In this document: piece by piece, positions 36,812-46,047 of the stretch
Numbering within the stretch: the first letter of the stretch is position 1
Layout of the letters: every line of letters starts with the position of its first letter
Translations under genes and position numbers: made by a program
NCBI GenBank assembly: GCA_017992175.1
Contig: JAGOPD010000001.1
Location: forward strand, 62,001 to 126,000
Direction: 5' to 3'
DNA from: Candidatus Saccharicenans sp.
Lineage (GTDB): Bacteria > Acidobacteriota > Aminicenantia > Aminicenantales > Saccharicenantaceae
DNA length: 64,000 bases
Notes under the pieces: model-generated
The model's database searches: none
Told to the model about the DNA's origin: nothing
The model's input: only the letters and a program-made list of their open reading frames with translations

Positions 36812-38755
36812 ATGAATCTCCAAAAATTTCTGGAAAAAACAGCTGCTTTGAGATCAAGCTTGCGTTTCAAGCTGATCACCGGCTTGCTGGCCATTGTTTT
36901 TTTGATGGGGGCCTTGTCTATTTTTATCGGCATAAATTCTATTAACCGCAATGTCATCAGGGAAGCCTACGACAATCTGCGCAATAGCCTGAAAGCTATC
37001 AATGATCTCTATCAGGAAGAAATAAACACCAGATCGAAAATTGTAGAGTATCTGTCCAGAACCTCAGAAATAGTTAACGCTACGGCCGCAGGAAACCGGG
37101 AATATCTTTTTGAAAAACTGGTTCAGATCAAAGAAGAATTCGGGTTTGACATAGTCAACGTGGTCAAGCCGGATGGAACAATTCTGGTTAGAGCTAACAA
37201 CTTTGAGGCTTATGGAGATAGCGTTAGTCACTATAAGTTTATTCAGTGGGTGTTAAAGAACCGCCAGCCAGCTGCCGGCACTGGTATCCTGGGCTATGAA
37301 AATATAAAAAATGAAGGCCCTGACCTGGCCGAAAGGACCTTGATCAATGTTATCCCTACTCCCCGGGCCCGCAGCCTGCGCCGGGAAGTCGAAGAGAGAG
37401 CCCTGGTGCTGAAAACAGTGGTGCCTATTTTCCAGCGAAATAAGCTGGTCGGCGTTCTGTATGCAGCTGTTTTGCTTAACAACAATGAACGTTTTATAGA
37501 TCGCTTTAAGAGATTAATTTTTAAAGAAGAAAGAATAAAAGGCAAGGATGCCGGAACGATTACCATCTTTTTAGACGATGTCCGGGTAGCAACCAATGTC
37601 CTGGATAAAGACGGGAGACGGGCAGTCGGGACGATCGTCTCAGAAGAAGTTTATCATCAGGTGTTTGAACAGGGACAGGACTGGCTGGGGCGGGCTTTTG
37701 TCGTCAACGATTATTATCTTTCAGGTTATCGGCTGCTGCGTGATATTGAAGGCCAGCCAGTCGGGATGCTGTATGTCGGCCTCCTGCAGGCCAAATTTGA
37801 TCAGATTTTGCGGCAAACTACCATTTTGTATTTCGTTCTGATTTTCCTCATGACCGGCATTGCTATTTATATTTCTACTTACCTGGTTAACGTTTATACC
37901 AGGCCAATAAACAGAATGATCAAACTAACGGCTGAAGTAGCCCGGGGCAATTATCATCTCCTTGATATTTCGCCGGAAGAAAGCGAGGAGATAAAAGAAG
38001 TAGAAGAGTCGTTTAATGCTATGGTTAAAGCTATTGAGGAGAGAGATAACCGTTTGAAAGAACTGACTGAGAAAACGATTCTGCGTTCCGAGAAACTGGC
38101 TTCCGTTGGCCGGCTGGCAGCCGGGATTGCTCATGAAATCAACAATCCTCTGACCGGGGTTTTGACTTATAGCAGCCTTTTACTGGAAGAATTAAAAGGC
38201 ACGCCATATGAGGAAGATCTGAAAATAATTAAAGAAGAGACCCTGCGCTGCCGTAAGATAGTCAGAGGGCTGCTCGACTTCGCCCGCGATTACAAGCCGG
38301 AAGAAGTCAGAGTCAATCTGAATACTCTGATTGAAGAAACCCTGCAGATTCTCGAAAACCATGTCAATTTCCAGAATATCAAGATTATTAAAAATCTTGA
38401 TCAGGGCTTGCCGGAAGTTAAAGTTGATGCTGATGAGTTCCGCTCGGTCATTAATAATCTGGCTGTTAATGCGGCTGATGCTATGCCCACTGGCGGCCAG
38501 TTGACCATTTCAACTGTCTATGATTCTCTGGCGAAGCAGGTCATAATAAGAGTAGCTGATACGGGTGTCGGGATAAGCGAGGAAAATCTCAAACGAATTT
38601 TCGAGCCTTTTTTCACCACCAAGGAGAAAGGTCAGGGCACAGGCCTGGGGCTGGCCATGGCTTATGGAGCTATCAAGCGGCACAATGGCACAATTGAGGT
38701 CAAAAGCCAGCTCGGACAGGGAACTGAGTTCGTGATAAAATTGCCGGTGGACTAG
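36812..38755 (+). CDS. Membrane histidine kinase with extracytoplasmic Cache-like sensor
   Basis: A 647-residue sensor kinase. One membrane helix (about 20-40) is followed by a ~300-residue extracytoplasmic region with Cache-like features, a second helix (about 345-370), a HAMP domain and the HisKA phosphorylation box GIAHEINNPL with His441. The HATPase_c domain shows N, G1 (DTGVGIS) and G2 (GTGLGLAMAYG) boxes. An earlier frame to 36761 overlaps the receiver gene; the ATG at 36812 right after its TAA is preferred. The ligand is unknown; its place suggests a redox or fermentation metabolite. Confidence 0.9.
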   Translation: MNLQKFLEKTAALRSSLRFKLITGLLAIVFLMGALSIFIGINSINRNVIREAYDNLRNSLKAINDLYQEEINTRSKIVEYLSRTSEIVNATAAGNREYLFEKLVQIKEEFGFDIVNVVKPDGTILVRANNFEAYGDSVSHYKFIQWVLKNRQPAAGTGILGYENIKNEGPDLAERTLINVIPTPRARSLRREVEERALVLKTVVPIFQRNKLVGVLYAAVLLNNNERFIDRFKRLIFKEERIKGKDAGTITIFLDDVRVATNVLDKDGRRAVGTIVSEEVYHQVFEQGQDWLGRAFVVNDYYLSGYRLLRDIEGQPVGMLYVGLLQAKFDQILRQTTILYFVLIFLMTGIAIYISTYLVNVYTRPINRMIKLTAEVARGNYHLLDISPEESEEIKEVEESFNAMVKAIEERDNRLKELTEKTILRSEKLASVGRLAAGIAHEINNPLTGVLTYSSLLLEELKGTPYEEDLKIIKEETLRCRKIVRGLLDFARDYKPEEVRVNLNTLIEETLQILENHVNFQNIKIIKNLDQGLPEVKVDADEFRSVINNLAVNAADAMPTGGQLTISTVYDSLAKQVIIRVADTGVGISEENLKRIFEPFFTTKEKGQGTGLGLAMAYGAIKRHNGTIEVKSQLGQGTEFVIKLPVD

Positions 38756-38774
38756 AGCCGGAAGGAGATCAGAC

Positions 38775-39839
38775 ATGAGCAAACCAAGGGTTCTCTTTAT
38801 TGACGATGAAGATATCGTTCTGCGCAGCTGCCGCCGGATTTTTGCTTCGTCAGATTATGAGATAGATACTGCTCAGTCGGCCGAAGAGGGGCTGAGCAAA
38901 GCTATTAATGAAGATTATGACCTGGTCGTTACCGATTTAAAGATGCCAGGGATTGGCGGGCTGGAAGTGCTATCCAGGCTGAGAAAAGTCAGACCTGATA
39001 CCACAGTCATTATTTTTACCGGCTATGCCAGTGTTGATACAGCTCGTGAGGCCCTGAAGAATGGAGCTTTTGATTACATTCCAAAACCTTTTACGCCGGA
39101 GGAGATAAGAGAAGTCATCAAGAATGCGCTGGAAGCCAGAGCCGGCAAACAACGCAGCATGCTTGATCTGATGGCGATTGTCTCCCATGAATTGAAAAGC
39201 CCGCTGTCTGCGCTTCATACCACCGCTTCCACTCTATACAAAGGTTATTTTGGCCAGCTGTCGCCCGAACAGATGAAAATTCTTGAGACCATCATTCGCA
39301 ACTGCGAATATCTGGAAGATATCATCCGCAGCTATTTAGACCTGTCGAAGATGGAACTTGACCAGCTGGAAGCTTTCCTGGAGGAAATCTATTTCATTAA
39401 AGATGTCGTCGAAGAGGTTCTTAATCTGCCCGAAATTACTGACAGCGGGAAAAAGATGAAAATCACTCGGGATTTTCCTGAGGAGGCCAGAATTAACGGC
39501 GACCCGAGATTATTAAAAATTTTAGTCAGGAACCTGGTCAATAATGCTATTAAGTACGGATATGAAGGAACAGAAATCAAGCTCGGCCTGAAGAAGAAAG
39601 GCTCGGAAATGATCTTTTCCGTCCATAATCAGGGTGTCGGGATCAAGCCGGAAGATGGCCAGCGTCTCTTCCGGAAATTTGAAAGGCTAAAACAGCCTGG
39701 AACAGAAGGCGTTAAGGGTTCCGGCCTTGGCCTTTATATCTGTAAGAAAATCGTTGACAGTCATAAGGGACGAATCTGGTTTGAATCGGAACCGGGGCAA
39801 TGGGTAACATTTTATGTTGCTCTGCCCTTGGTCAGCTGA
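38775..39839 (+). CDS. Soluble receiver–histidine kinase hybrid
   Basis: A 354-residue protein with an N-terminal receiver domain (Asp10, Asp11, phospho-acceptor Asp54 in LVVTDLKMP, Lys in PKPFTPEE) joined to a HisKA box VSHELKSPLSALH (His ~138) and a HATPase_c domain (GVGIKPEDG; GSGLGLYICKK). It has no membrane segment. Receiver-first kinases usually sit in the middle of a phosphorelay, so it could take phosphate from the upstream kinase. It follows that kinase by 19 bases after GGAAGGAGA. Confidence 0.92.
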   Translation: MSKPRVLFIDDEDIVLRSCRRIFASSDYEIDTAQSAEEGLSKAINEDYDLVVTDLKMPGIGGLEVLSRLRKVRPDTTVIIFTGYASVDTAREALKNGAFDYIPKPFTPEEIREVIKNALEARAGKQRSMLDLMAIVSHELKSPLSALHTTASTLYKGYFGQLSPEQMKILETIIRNCEYLEDIIRSYLDLSKMELDQLEAFLEEIYFIKDVVEEVLNLPEITDSGKKMKITRDFPEEARINGDPRLLKILVRNLVNNAIKYGYEGTEIKLGLKKKGSEMIFSVHNQGVGIKPEDGQRLFRKFERLKQPGTEGVKGSGLGLYICKKIVDSHKGRIWFESEPGQWVTFYVALPLVS

Positions 39840-40013
39840 AATAATGAGCCTCAAAGATTGACGGGGGCGGGGATCATTTAAGACTAACAGAGCCGGGGCA
39901 ATTACCATTGCTCATCAGTTTTTGGCTGCTGGCGGGCCGGCTGGTCAGGACTGAATTTCAAGGTTAGACCATTTTCCCAGGATATCATTTCCCAGTCTAA
40001 ATATGGCTTTTAA

Positions 40014-40043
40014 TTGACAATGGGGGCGGGTCTCCCCTATAAT
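40014..40043 (+). promoter_or_regulatory. Consensus promoter of tmRNA
   Basis: TTGACA (40014-40019), an 18-base G/C-rich spacer and TATAAT (40038-40043) place transcription start at or just before the mature tmRNA 5' end (40053). Upstream bases 39840-40013 hold no gene and no clear terminator for the kinase operon. Confidence 0.85.
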
Positions 40044-40052
40044 TTAGATGTC

Positions 40053-40403
40053 GGGGGCGAAATGGACTCGACGGAGGTAGTGAAGCAGAAGCTGCAGGCC
40101 GAGGTCCCATCAACCTCGTTAAACAGGTGGGAAAAAATTAACTGCAGAACCTGTTGCAGTCGCTGCCTGATAGAAAGTGCAGCCGTTTCCGCCAGCCTGT
40201 CCTGCGGGCTAGTGGAAACGCCGTTTAGCAGGATAGTCCGGCGGGTGTGCTCAGGGCTCGCTGGATGAAATGCCTCTTGAGCTGGTTGAGTGGAGCTCTT
40301 CCTCTTCAAGAACTGCTCAACAAGATGCAATGAAGAGGATAAGCCTGTAGAGGCAACTGTGGAATGCCTTCGGACGCGGGTTCGATTCCCGCCGCCTCCA
40401 CCA
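40053..40403 (+). ncRNA. ssrA: tmRNA (transfer-messenger RNA)
   Basis: Rescues stalled ribosomes by trans-translation. The 5' end GGGGGCGAAATGGACTCGACGG and the 3' end GGTTCGATTCCCGCCGCCTCCACCA form the tRNA-Ala-like part; GGGGGCG pairs with CGCCTCC and CCA is encoded. The tag frame ends GCA GAA CCT GTT GCA GTC GCT GCC TGA (40144-40170), giving a peptide ending AEPVAVAA. The resume codon is not certain; the frame is closed by TAA about 30 bases upstream. G/C-rich arms downstream fit pseudoknots. Short open frames in this region are artefacts. Confidence 0.96.
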
Positions 40404-40434
40404 TTTTTTTATCAGGTTAAAGTTTTAGATAAAG

Positions 40435-41685
40435 ATGATGCCGAAATACATAAAGATTTTTTTAACCTTGACCTTAGTTGCCAGCCTGGGTTTGGCCAGT
40501 GTCCCTGGCTGTCTTCGGGCAGAGGCTCCAGCCGGTGCCAAAGCCGCTCCGGTAATAAAAGTCACAGTTGAAGATTCTCTTGAAGTCACGCGGGTCAAAA
40601 TCAGCGGCAGTTCTAATCTTGTTTATAATCTGAAGAAATCATCTGATTGGCTGATTGTTACCTTTAGAGCCCTGGCTGGTCTTAAGCTGGAGAAAAGTCC
40701 TTTTACCAGTCAAGTAGTTAAATCGGTTGATCTGGCTAAATCGCCTGAAGCCTATTTACTGATCATTAAAGCTGTCTCGCCAGACTTTTCTTTCAGTCAT
40801 TCAGCCAGAAAGAGCCCTTTTGAACTCACCATCGATTTAAAGTTGAAGAACATGGTAGCAGCTAAAGAAGCCAAACCAAGTGAAACTCCGGCCAAAACTT
40901 CCCCCCTGGCCAGCGGCCAGGGGAATCCTCCCCCGGCGGTTAACCAATCAGTCGACCGGGCGGCTCAGGGCCTGACTTCCAGCCAGTCTGAAAAAAAAGC
41001 TTTTAAAACTATTGTGATTGATCCCGGCCATGGAGGAATTGAAACTGGAGCCAGAGGTAATTACGGGACCCTGGAAAAAGATATCACCCTGGAAGTGGCC
41101 AAAAAGCTCAAAGAAAGAATTGAAAGGGATCTTAAATACCGGGTGGTTATAACCAGGGAAGCCGACGTGGTGGTGGGGCTGGAGCGGCGAGCAGCCGTGG
41201 CCAATAACAACAAAGCTGATCTTTTTATCAGTATTCATGCCAATGGTTCAAAGAGAGCCAAAGCCCGGGGCTCAGAAACTTACTTTTTAAGCCTTAATGC
41301 TACTGATGAAGAATCCAGGCGCTTAGCCTATTTTGAAAATAATTCGGGCGAATTGGAAAACCGCCTGGGGGAGCAGGATTTTGATGATCTGAAACTTATC
41401 CTGTGGGATATGGCTCAATCGGCCTACCTCAAGCAAAGCAGCCAGCTGGCTGACCTTGTTCAGAACCAGCTCAACCAATTATTGAACACTCAAAATCGAG
41501 GCATCAAGCAGGCTCCTTTTAAGGTTCTGACCGGTGTTGCCTGTCCGGCCATCCTGGTGGAAATTGCCTTTATTACCAACCCGGAAGAAGAAAAGAAGCT
41601 GCAATCGGAAGAGTTCCAAACCCAGGTGGCGGAAGCTATCTATCAAGGTTTAGGCGAATATTTTCAGCTATATGAAAAGCCATGA
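40435..41685 (+). CDS. N-acetylmuramoyl-L-alanine amidase (AMIN + Amidase_3)
   Basis: Exported peptidoglycan amidase of 416 residues for daughter-cell separation or wall turnover. A signal peptide (about 1-30) precedes an AMIN domain (~35-140), a Pro/Ala-rich linker and an Amidase_3 catalytic domain (~195-412). Zinc-site residues are in IDPGHGGIETGARG, SIHANG and the C-terminal Glu in LVEIAFITNPEE. Two adjacent ATGs (40435, 40438) are possible. The next gene overlaps by four bases. Confidence 0.92.
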   Translation: MMPKYIKIFLTLTLVASLGLASVPGCLRAEAPAGAKAAPVIKVTVEDSLEVTRVKISGSSNLVYNLKKSSDWLIVTFRALAGLKLEKSPFTSQVVKSVDLAKSPEAYLLIIKAVSPDFSFSHSARKSPFELTIDLKLKNMVAAKEAKPSETPAKTSPLASGQGNPPPAVNQSVDRAAQGLTSSQSEKKAFKTIVIDPGHGGIETGARGNYGTLEKDITLEVAKKLKERIERDLKYRVVITREADVVVGLERRAAVANNNKADLFISIHANGSKRAKARGSETYFLSLNATDEESRRLAYFENNSGELENRLGEQDFDDLKLILWDMAQSAYLKQSSQLADLVQNQLNQLLNTQNRGIKQAPFKVLTGVACPAILVEIAFITNPEEEKKLQSEEFQTQVAEAIYQGLGEYFQLYEKP

Positions 41686-42269
41686 AAAACAACAGGAATA
41701 AAAAGAAGAAGCTAAGAACCCTGCTGATTTTGTTCATAGTTTTGGCCGTCATCATGATATTTTTATTTGGCAGCCGGAAAGAAAAGATCAGGCACGAGAG
41801 AGAGGCAGGCAGAACTGACCAGGTGAGCGGGGAAAAAGCCGACCTGCCAATGAAACAGGTGACCTTGTTTTTTCTATCAGACACTGACGGCCTGCTGCAT
41901 CCAGAAGAAAGAGAAATACCGGAATCAGATCTTAGCGGCGAGGCCAGAGCTGTTGTCGAAGAATTGATTAAAGGCCCGCAAACCGGGCTGATGGGGATAA
42001 TCCCGGAAAATACCAGGTTACGGCAATTATTTGTGACGGCTGACGGACTGGCTTATGTCGATCTTTCCCGCCAGGTGACGGAGGCCAATTTTTATGGATC
42101 GTCAGGAGAAATGGCTGTTGTTTATTCGATTGTTGATTCCCTGGCCTATAACTTTAAAGCTATTAAAAAAGTCAGCCTGCTTATTGAAGGTAATGAACGG
42201 GAAACCCTGGGTGGACATGTTGATCTCTCCAATCCTTTTCAACCGGACTATTCTTTGATTGCTCGTTAG
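41682..42269 (+). CDS. GerMN-domain membrane-anchored protein
   Basis: A 195-residue protein with a basic N-terminus, one membrane helix (about 12-31) and an extracytoplasmic GerMN domain, recognised from VTLFFLSDTDGLLHPEEREI, ELIKGPQTGLMGIIPENTRLR and AYVDLSRQ. In spore formers the domain occurs in germination and sporulation proteins; in non-spore formers it often neighbours amidases, as here. A wall-associated role is inferred. It shares an ATGA overlap with the amidase gene. Confidence 0.87.
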   Translation: MKNNRNKKKKLRTLLILFIVLAVIMIFLFGSRKEKIRHEREAGRTDQVSGEKADLPMKQVTLFFLSDTDGLLHPEEREIPESDLSGEARAVVEELIKGPQTGLMGIIPENTRLRQLFVTADGLAYVDLSRQVTEANFYGSSGEMAVVYSIVDSLAYNFKAIKKVSLLIEGNERETLGGHVDLSNPFQPDYSLIAR

Positions 42270-42288
42270 CCGGCCAAGGTGAACCTTT

Positions 42289-43623
42289 ATGACCAGCCTA
42301 AAAAAACTACCCCGGGTAGTCATCCTTGGCTATCCCAATGTTGGAAAATCTACTCTATTTAACCGCCTGCTTGGCCAGCGCAAAGCTCTGGTCCATTCCC
42401 TGCCGGGCATGACCAGGGACCTCCTGACGGGAGTAGTCAGACAGGCTGGCCGCGAGTATCTGCTGGTTGATACCGGTGGTTTTACGGCTGGAGAAACGGA
42501 TCCTATTTCTATTATAGTCAGAGAAAAAGCCCTGGAAGCAGCCAGGACAGGTGACGTCTTGATTTTTCTGGCTGACGGCCAGCGCCCGCTGTCCAGGGGA
42601 GAAGAGGAGCTTTTTATCCAGCTGGAGAAACTTAACCGGCCAGTTCTCCTGGTGGTGAATAAAATAGACAGCCCTCAGAGCCAGGTTGATCTGTCAGATT
42701 TTTACCGGCTGGGGCAGCCTGATTTTCTAACCATCTCGGCCGAACACAAACTCAATCTTGATTGGCTGCGGGAAAGAATCCTGGAGCTCCTGCCAGTCAG
42801 ACCCGGGTCCGGAGAAACTGAACAATCGGGTGAGAACATTCTAAAAATAGCCATTGTCGGCCGGATAAATGTCGGGAAATCATCACTCATTAACCGCCTC
42901 GGCGGTGAAGAAAGGCTGCTGGTCAGCGAAATCCCCGGGACAACCAGGGATAGTGTCGATACTCTGATTACGAGAAACAAAAAAACTTATTGCCTGATAG
43001 ATACAGCTGGCCTCAGAAAATTCAGCGGGGCCACCGACTCAAGGGAAAAAGCCGGAATTATCAGGGCAGAGAAAAATATAAAAGAAGCAGATGTTATCTG
43101 CCTGGTCATGGACGTCAAGGAATTTACCACCCGCCAGGACGCCAGGATTGCCAGCCTGGCTTTCGAGTCAGGCAAACCGCTAATCATAGCTCTAAATAAA
43201 TGGGATTTGGTGGAAAAATCCAAGGTTAACCCGGATCAAATAAAAAATTATGTTTTTGAACGGCTCCATTTTGTTGACTATGCCCCGCTCATTTTTGTTT
43301 CAGCCGTCACCGGCCAGAGAGTGGTTAAAATCCTTGATCTGGCTGAAGAGGTTTATAGCGCGGCCTCCAAAAAAATTGAGACCCGGGTTTTAAATCAATT
43401 CTGGGAGAAATTTTCCCGGGTCTATCCACCGAAGGGCCTTAATGGCTCGCCCCTTAAAATTAAATACCTGGTCCAAAGAGGGGTCAGGCCGCCCGTCTTC
43501 ATCCTTTTCGGTCATACCGGGAGCAAGCTGCAACCTGCCTATGAGAAATTTTTGGCTGATACCTTTAGAAAAAACTTTAAATTTACCGGTACCCCGTTAA
43601 TTTTCAGAGTCAGGCGGGGGTGA
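42289..43623 (+). CDS. der: Ribosome-assembly GTPase Der (EngA)
   Basis: Double-GTPase needed for 50S subunit assembly (444 aa). The first G domain has GYPNVGKST and DTGGF, the second GRINVGKSSL and DTAGLRKF; NKID and NKWD are the G4 motifs. A C-terminal KH-like domain (about 360-444) contains GLNGSPLKIKYLVQRGVRPP. It follows the GerMN gene by 19 bases. Confidence 0.96.
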   Translation: MTSLKKLPRVVILGYPNVGKSTLFNRLLGQRKALVHSLPGMTRDLLTGVVRQAGREYLLVDTGGFTAGETDPISIIVREKALEAARTGDVLIFLADGQRPLSRGEEELFIQLEKLNRPVLLVVNKIDSPQSQVDLSDFYRLGQPDFLTISAEHKLNLDWLRERILELLPVRPGSGETEQSGENILKIAIVGRINVGKSSLINRLGGEERLLVSEIPGTTRDSVDTLITRNKKTYCLIDTAGLRKFSGATDSREKAGIIRAEKNIKEADVICLVMDVKEFTTRQDARIASLAFESGKPLIIALNKWDLVEKSKVNPDQIKNYVFERLHFVDYAPLIFVSAVTGQRVVKILDLAEEVYSAASKKIETRVLNQFWEKFSRVYPPKGLNGSPLKIKYLVQRGVRPPVFILFGHTGSKLQPAYEKFLADTFRKNFKFTGTPLIFRVRRG

Positions 43624-43650
43624 CTTTTGACAGGTCAAGTTCATTTTTTC

Positions 43651-43679
43651 TTGACTTTAAAGGCATATTCTTATATAAA
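43651..43679 (+). promoter_or_regulatory. Promoter of the TPR lipoprotein gene
   Basis: TTGACT (43651-43656), 17 bases and TATAAA (43674-43679) lie 43 bases before the preferred start. A small inverted repeat TTGAC-AG-GTCAA occurs just upstream (43627-43638). Confidence 0.65.
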
Positions 43680-43722
43680 TTTAGTCTAATTATTAGAAGA
43701 CCAGATGATTAAGGAGGTCATG

Positions 43723-44733
43723 ATGTCTCGTCAGAGGATAAACAGCTTGGCCGTCATCGTTTTAGCCTTAGCTGTTCTTGTGACCGCAACCAGTTGCGAG
43801 AAGCTTAAGGTCAATAACTTGCAGGCTAACTATCATTTTAAAAAAGCCAACAACTTGTTCAGGGAAGGTAAATACCGGAATGCTGTCACTGAGTATGAGC
43901 TGGCTTTGAAATACAAACCGGATTTAGTTCAGGCTTATCGCTACATTGGTGAAAGCTACAAACAGCTTTTTAAGCCGGGTGTCAAGTCCGCCTTGAACCA
44001 GGAATTTGAAACCAAAGCCCTGGAAGCTCTGAACAAAGCGATGGAGATTGATCCTAATAATATCGAGATTATCTATTCCTTAGGCGATATGTATGACAAG
44101 CTGAGAAAGTTTCCAGAAGCGGAAAAGCTCTATTTAAGAATTCTGGAGCTCGATCCCCAGAATATGGATAATTTTTATGTGGTCGCTGAATTCTATAGCC
44201 ATTACGCCGGTGAAATTCCAGAGGCTGCCAAGAGAGCAGAAACCATGTATCTCCGGCGGATAGAAGCTGATCCTGAAAATCCTGTGGGTTATTCCTATGC
44301 AGCCAATTATTATCAACAGTTACCTGTTTCCCCGGATAATCTGGAGGGAGCAATAGAGAATTTTGATAAAGCCAATATGTTCTGGGAAAAAAGGATATCG
44401 CTGACTCCTGATAATCCCGAGGTCTGGCTGGCCAAAGGTGTGAATCGCTGGAGCCTGGCCTACCGTTTCCAAGGTTTGCCAGCGGCCGAGAGATTGGCTG
44501 CAGCCAGAGATGCACTTCAAGCCATTGAAAAAGCCAGCCAGCTTGATCCCAACTACCCTGAGCCTTATGCTTGGTTGAGTGTTCTCTACAAGAGCGTTCT
44601 GTCCAATCTTGAGCCAGATAAAGCTGCCCGATACAATGCTGAAGGTGATAAATACAGTGAAAAGTTTAACGACCTGAGAAACAAAGCAGCTGAAAAGAAG
44701 AAACTTGAAGAAGAATTAAAGAAAGTAGGGTAA
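43723..44733 (+). CDS. TPR-repeat lipoprotein
   Basis: A 336-residue protein with a lipoprotein-type signal ending at Cys25 (VTATSC). At least five TPR motifs follow (for example AVTEYELALKYKPDLVQAYRYIG and ALEALNKAMEIDPNNIEIIYSLG). Three ATGs compete; AGGAGG at 43712-43717 is best spaced (five bases) for the ATG at 43723. No catalytic domain is seen. It is monocistronic with its own promoter and terminator and probably acts as an envelope scaffold. Confidence 0.82.
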   Translation: MSRQRINSLAVIVLALAVLVTATSCEKLKVNNLQANYHFKKANNLFREGKYRNAVTEYELALKYKPDLVQAYRYIGESYKQLFKPGVKSALNQEFETKALEALNKAMEIDPNNIEIIYSLGDMYDKLRKFPEAEKLYLRILELDPQNMDNFYVVAEFYSHYAGEIPEAAKRAETMYLRRIEADPENPVGYSYAANYYQQLPVSPDNLEGAIENFDKANMFWEKRISLTPDNPEVWLAKGVNRWSLAYRFQGLPAAERLAAARDALQAIEKASQLDPNYPEPYAWLSVLYKSVLSNLEPDKAARYNAEGDKYSEKFNDLRNKAAEKKKLEEELKKVG

Positions 44734-44750
44734 CCTTAAGACTTGATTCA

Positions 44751-44787
44751 AGGGCAGGTTGAAATTAATCGGCCTGCCCTTTTTTTA
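44751..44787 (+). terminator. Intrinsic terminator after the TPR lipoprotein gene
   Basis: AGGGCAGG (44751-44758) pairs perfectly with CCTGCCCT (44773-44780) across a 14-base loop and is followed by seven T (44781-44787). The rhomboid gene begins eleven bases later. Confidence 0.9.
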
Positions 44788-44797
44788 TTTATTTTAA

Positions 44798-45475
44798 ATG
44801 TTTATCCCGTTAAAGGATGAAAATCCCGCCGAAAAGTTTCCCCTTATTACCATCAGCCTGCTGGCTATCAACTGTCTGCTCTTTATCTATCAAGCCCTAT
44901 CGCCTCAAGGCCTGGAATACTATGTACTTAAATTTGGCATCATCCCCTATGAAATAACCCACTGGAATTTTCAGGCAGCTGTTCCCAGAATTGCCTGGCC
45001 GTTGAGCTTGCTGACCGGGATGTTTCTTCACGGCAGCCTCTGGCATGTCGGCGGCAATATGCTTTATCTCTGGATTTTTGGCAATAATGTTGAAGAGGTC
45101 ATGGGGCATTTAAGATATTTATTCTTATATCTTGCCTCTGGATTATCAGCTTCCCTGCTTCAAGTCATCTTTTCCCCCAATTCGCAGGTGCCAATGATCG
45201 GGGCCAGCGGGGCGATAGCCGGTGTGCTTGGGGCTTATCTGGTGATGTTCCCGTCAGCCAGGATTAAAACCCTGTTGTTTCTGTTTATCTATGTCACCAT
45301 CATTTATGTCCCGGCCTGGATCTTCCTCGGGGTGTGGTTTGTTTTGCAGCTATCTAATGCTGGCCTGGGGGGCGGAGTAGCCTGGTTTGCCCATATCGGG
45401 GGTTTTATAACCGGGCTGGGCTGGAGCTGGCTAAGACTCAAGAAGGGGCTGAATGTCAACAATCATTATTCCTGA
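44798..45475 (+). CDS. Rhomboid-family intramembrane serine protease
   Basis: A 225-residue membrane protein with six or seven helices. The catalytic dyad is Ser ~137 in GASGAIAG and His ~198 in FAHIGGFITG; the loop-1 motif is HGSLWHVGGNMLYLWIFG. It starts at an ATG within a T-rich stretch just after a terminator, with no obvious Shine-Dalgarno. Substrates are unknown. Confidence 0.92.
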   Translation: MFIPLKDENPAEKFPLITISLLAINCLLFIYQALSPQGLEYYVLKFGIIPYEITHWNFQAAVPRIAWPLSLLTGMFLHGSLWHVGGNMLYLWIFGNNVEEVMGHLRYLFLYLASGLSASLLQVIFSPNSQVPMIGASGAIAGVLGAYLVMFPSARIKTLLFLFIYVTIIYVPAWIFLGVWFVLQLSNAGLGGGVAWFAHIGGFITGLGWSWLRLKKGLNVNNHYS

Positions 45476-45535
45476 TTTAATCTTGAAATCAGGCTGGAGA
45501 AAAGCTATAATCAACCTTTCAGAAAGCTCAGTTTA

Positions 45536-45564
45536 TTGACAATTTAGTCATAATTTAGTATTTT
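45536..45564 (+). promoter_or_regulatory. Promoter of the rplM translation operon
   Basis: TTGACA (45536-45541), 17 bases and TATTTT (45559-45564) lie upstream of rplM. A second, perfect TATAAT at 45575-45580 has only a poor -35 match, so two overlapping start sites are possible. Confidence 0.65.
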
Positions 45565-45610
45565 TACTCATCGCTATAATTGTATTTTCTTTATAAGACA
45601 GGGTAGGCAT

Positions 45611-46039
45611 ATGAAGACTTATCATCCAAAAAAAGACGAGATCCAGCAGAAATGGTGGCTGGTCAATGCTGACGGTCAGATTCTGGGCAGGCTGGCGACA
45701 GAAGTAGCCATCCTTCTCCGGGGCAAGAACAAAACCCGATTTGCTCCTAATGTGGACAGCGGTGATTTTGTGGTGGTGGTTAACGCTGACCGGATAAAGG
45801 TCACCGGTAACAAACTTGAAGATAAAATCTACTATCATCACAGCCTTTATCCCGGCGGTTTAAGAGAGACAAAACTTAAAGAAATGCTGGAACGAAAACC
45901 AGAAGAAGTTATTCGCCAGGCCGTCTGGGGTATGATCCCAAAGAACAAGCTGGGGCGGTCAATTCTGAAAAAGCTTAAGGTTTACCGGGGGCCTGACCAC
46001 CCGCACCAGGCTCAGAACCCCGAAGAATATAAGATTTAG
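45611..46039 (+). CDS. rplM: 50S ribosomal protein L13
   Basis: L13 (142 aa), an early-assembly protein of the large subunit. Characteristic segments are WWLVNADGQILGRLATEVAILLRGKNK, DFVVVVNADRIKVTGNK and GMIPKNKLGRSILKKLKVYRGPDHPH. It opens a six-gene translation operon. Confidence 0.97.
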   Translation: MKTYHPKKDEIQQKWWLVNADGQILGRLATEVAILLRGKNKTRFAPNVDSGDFVVVVNADRIKVTGNKLEDKIYYHHSLYPGGLRETKLKEMLERKPEEVIRQAVWGMIPKNKLGRSILKKLKVYRGPDHPHQAQNPEEYKI

Positions 46040-46047
46040 GAGGCACC

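Noticed and set aside
40014-40571. Short open frames on both strands around 40 kb
   Set aside because: They lie over the tmRNA and its promoter; the structured RNA explains the sequence.
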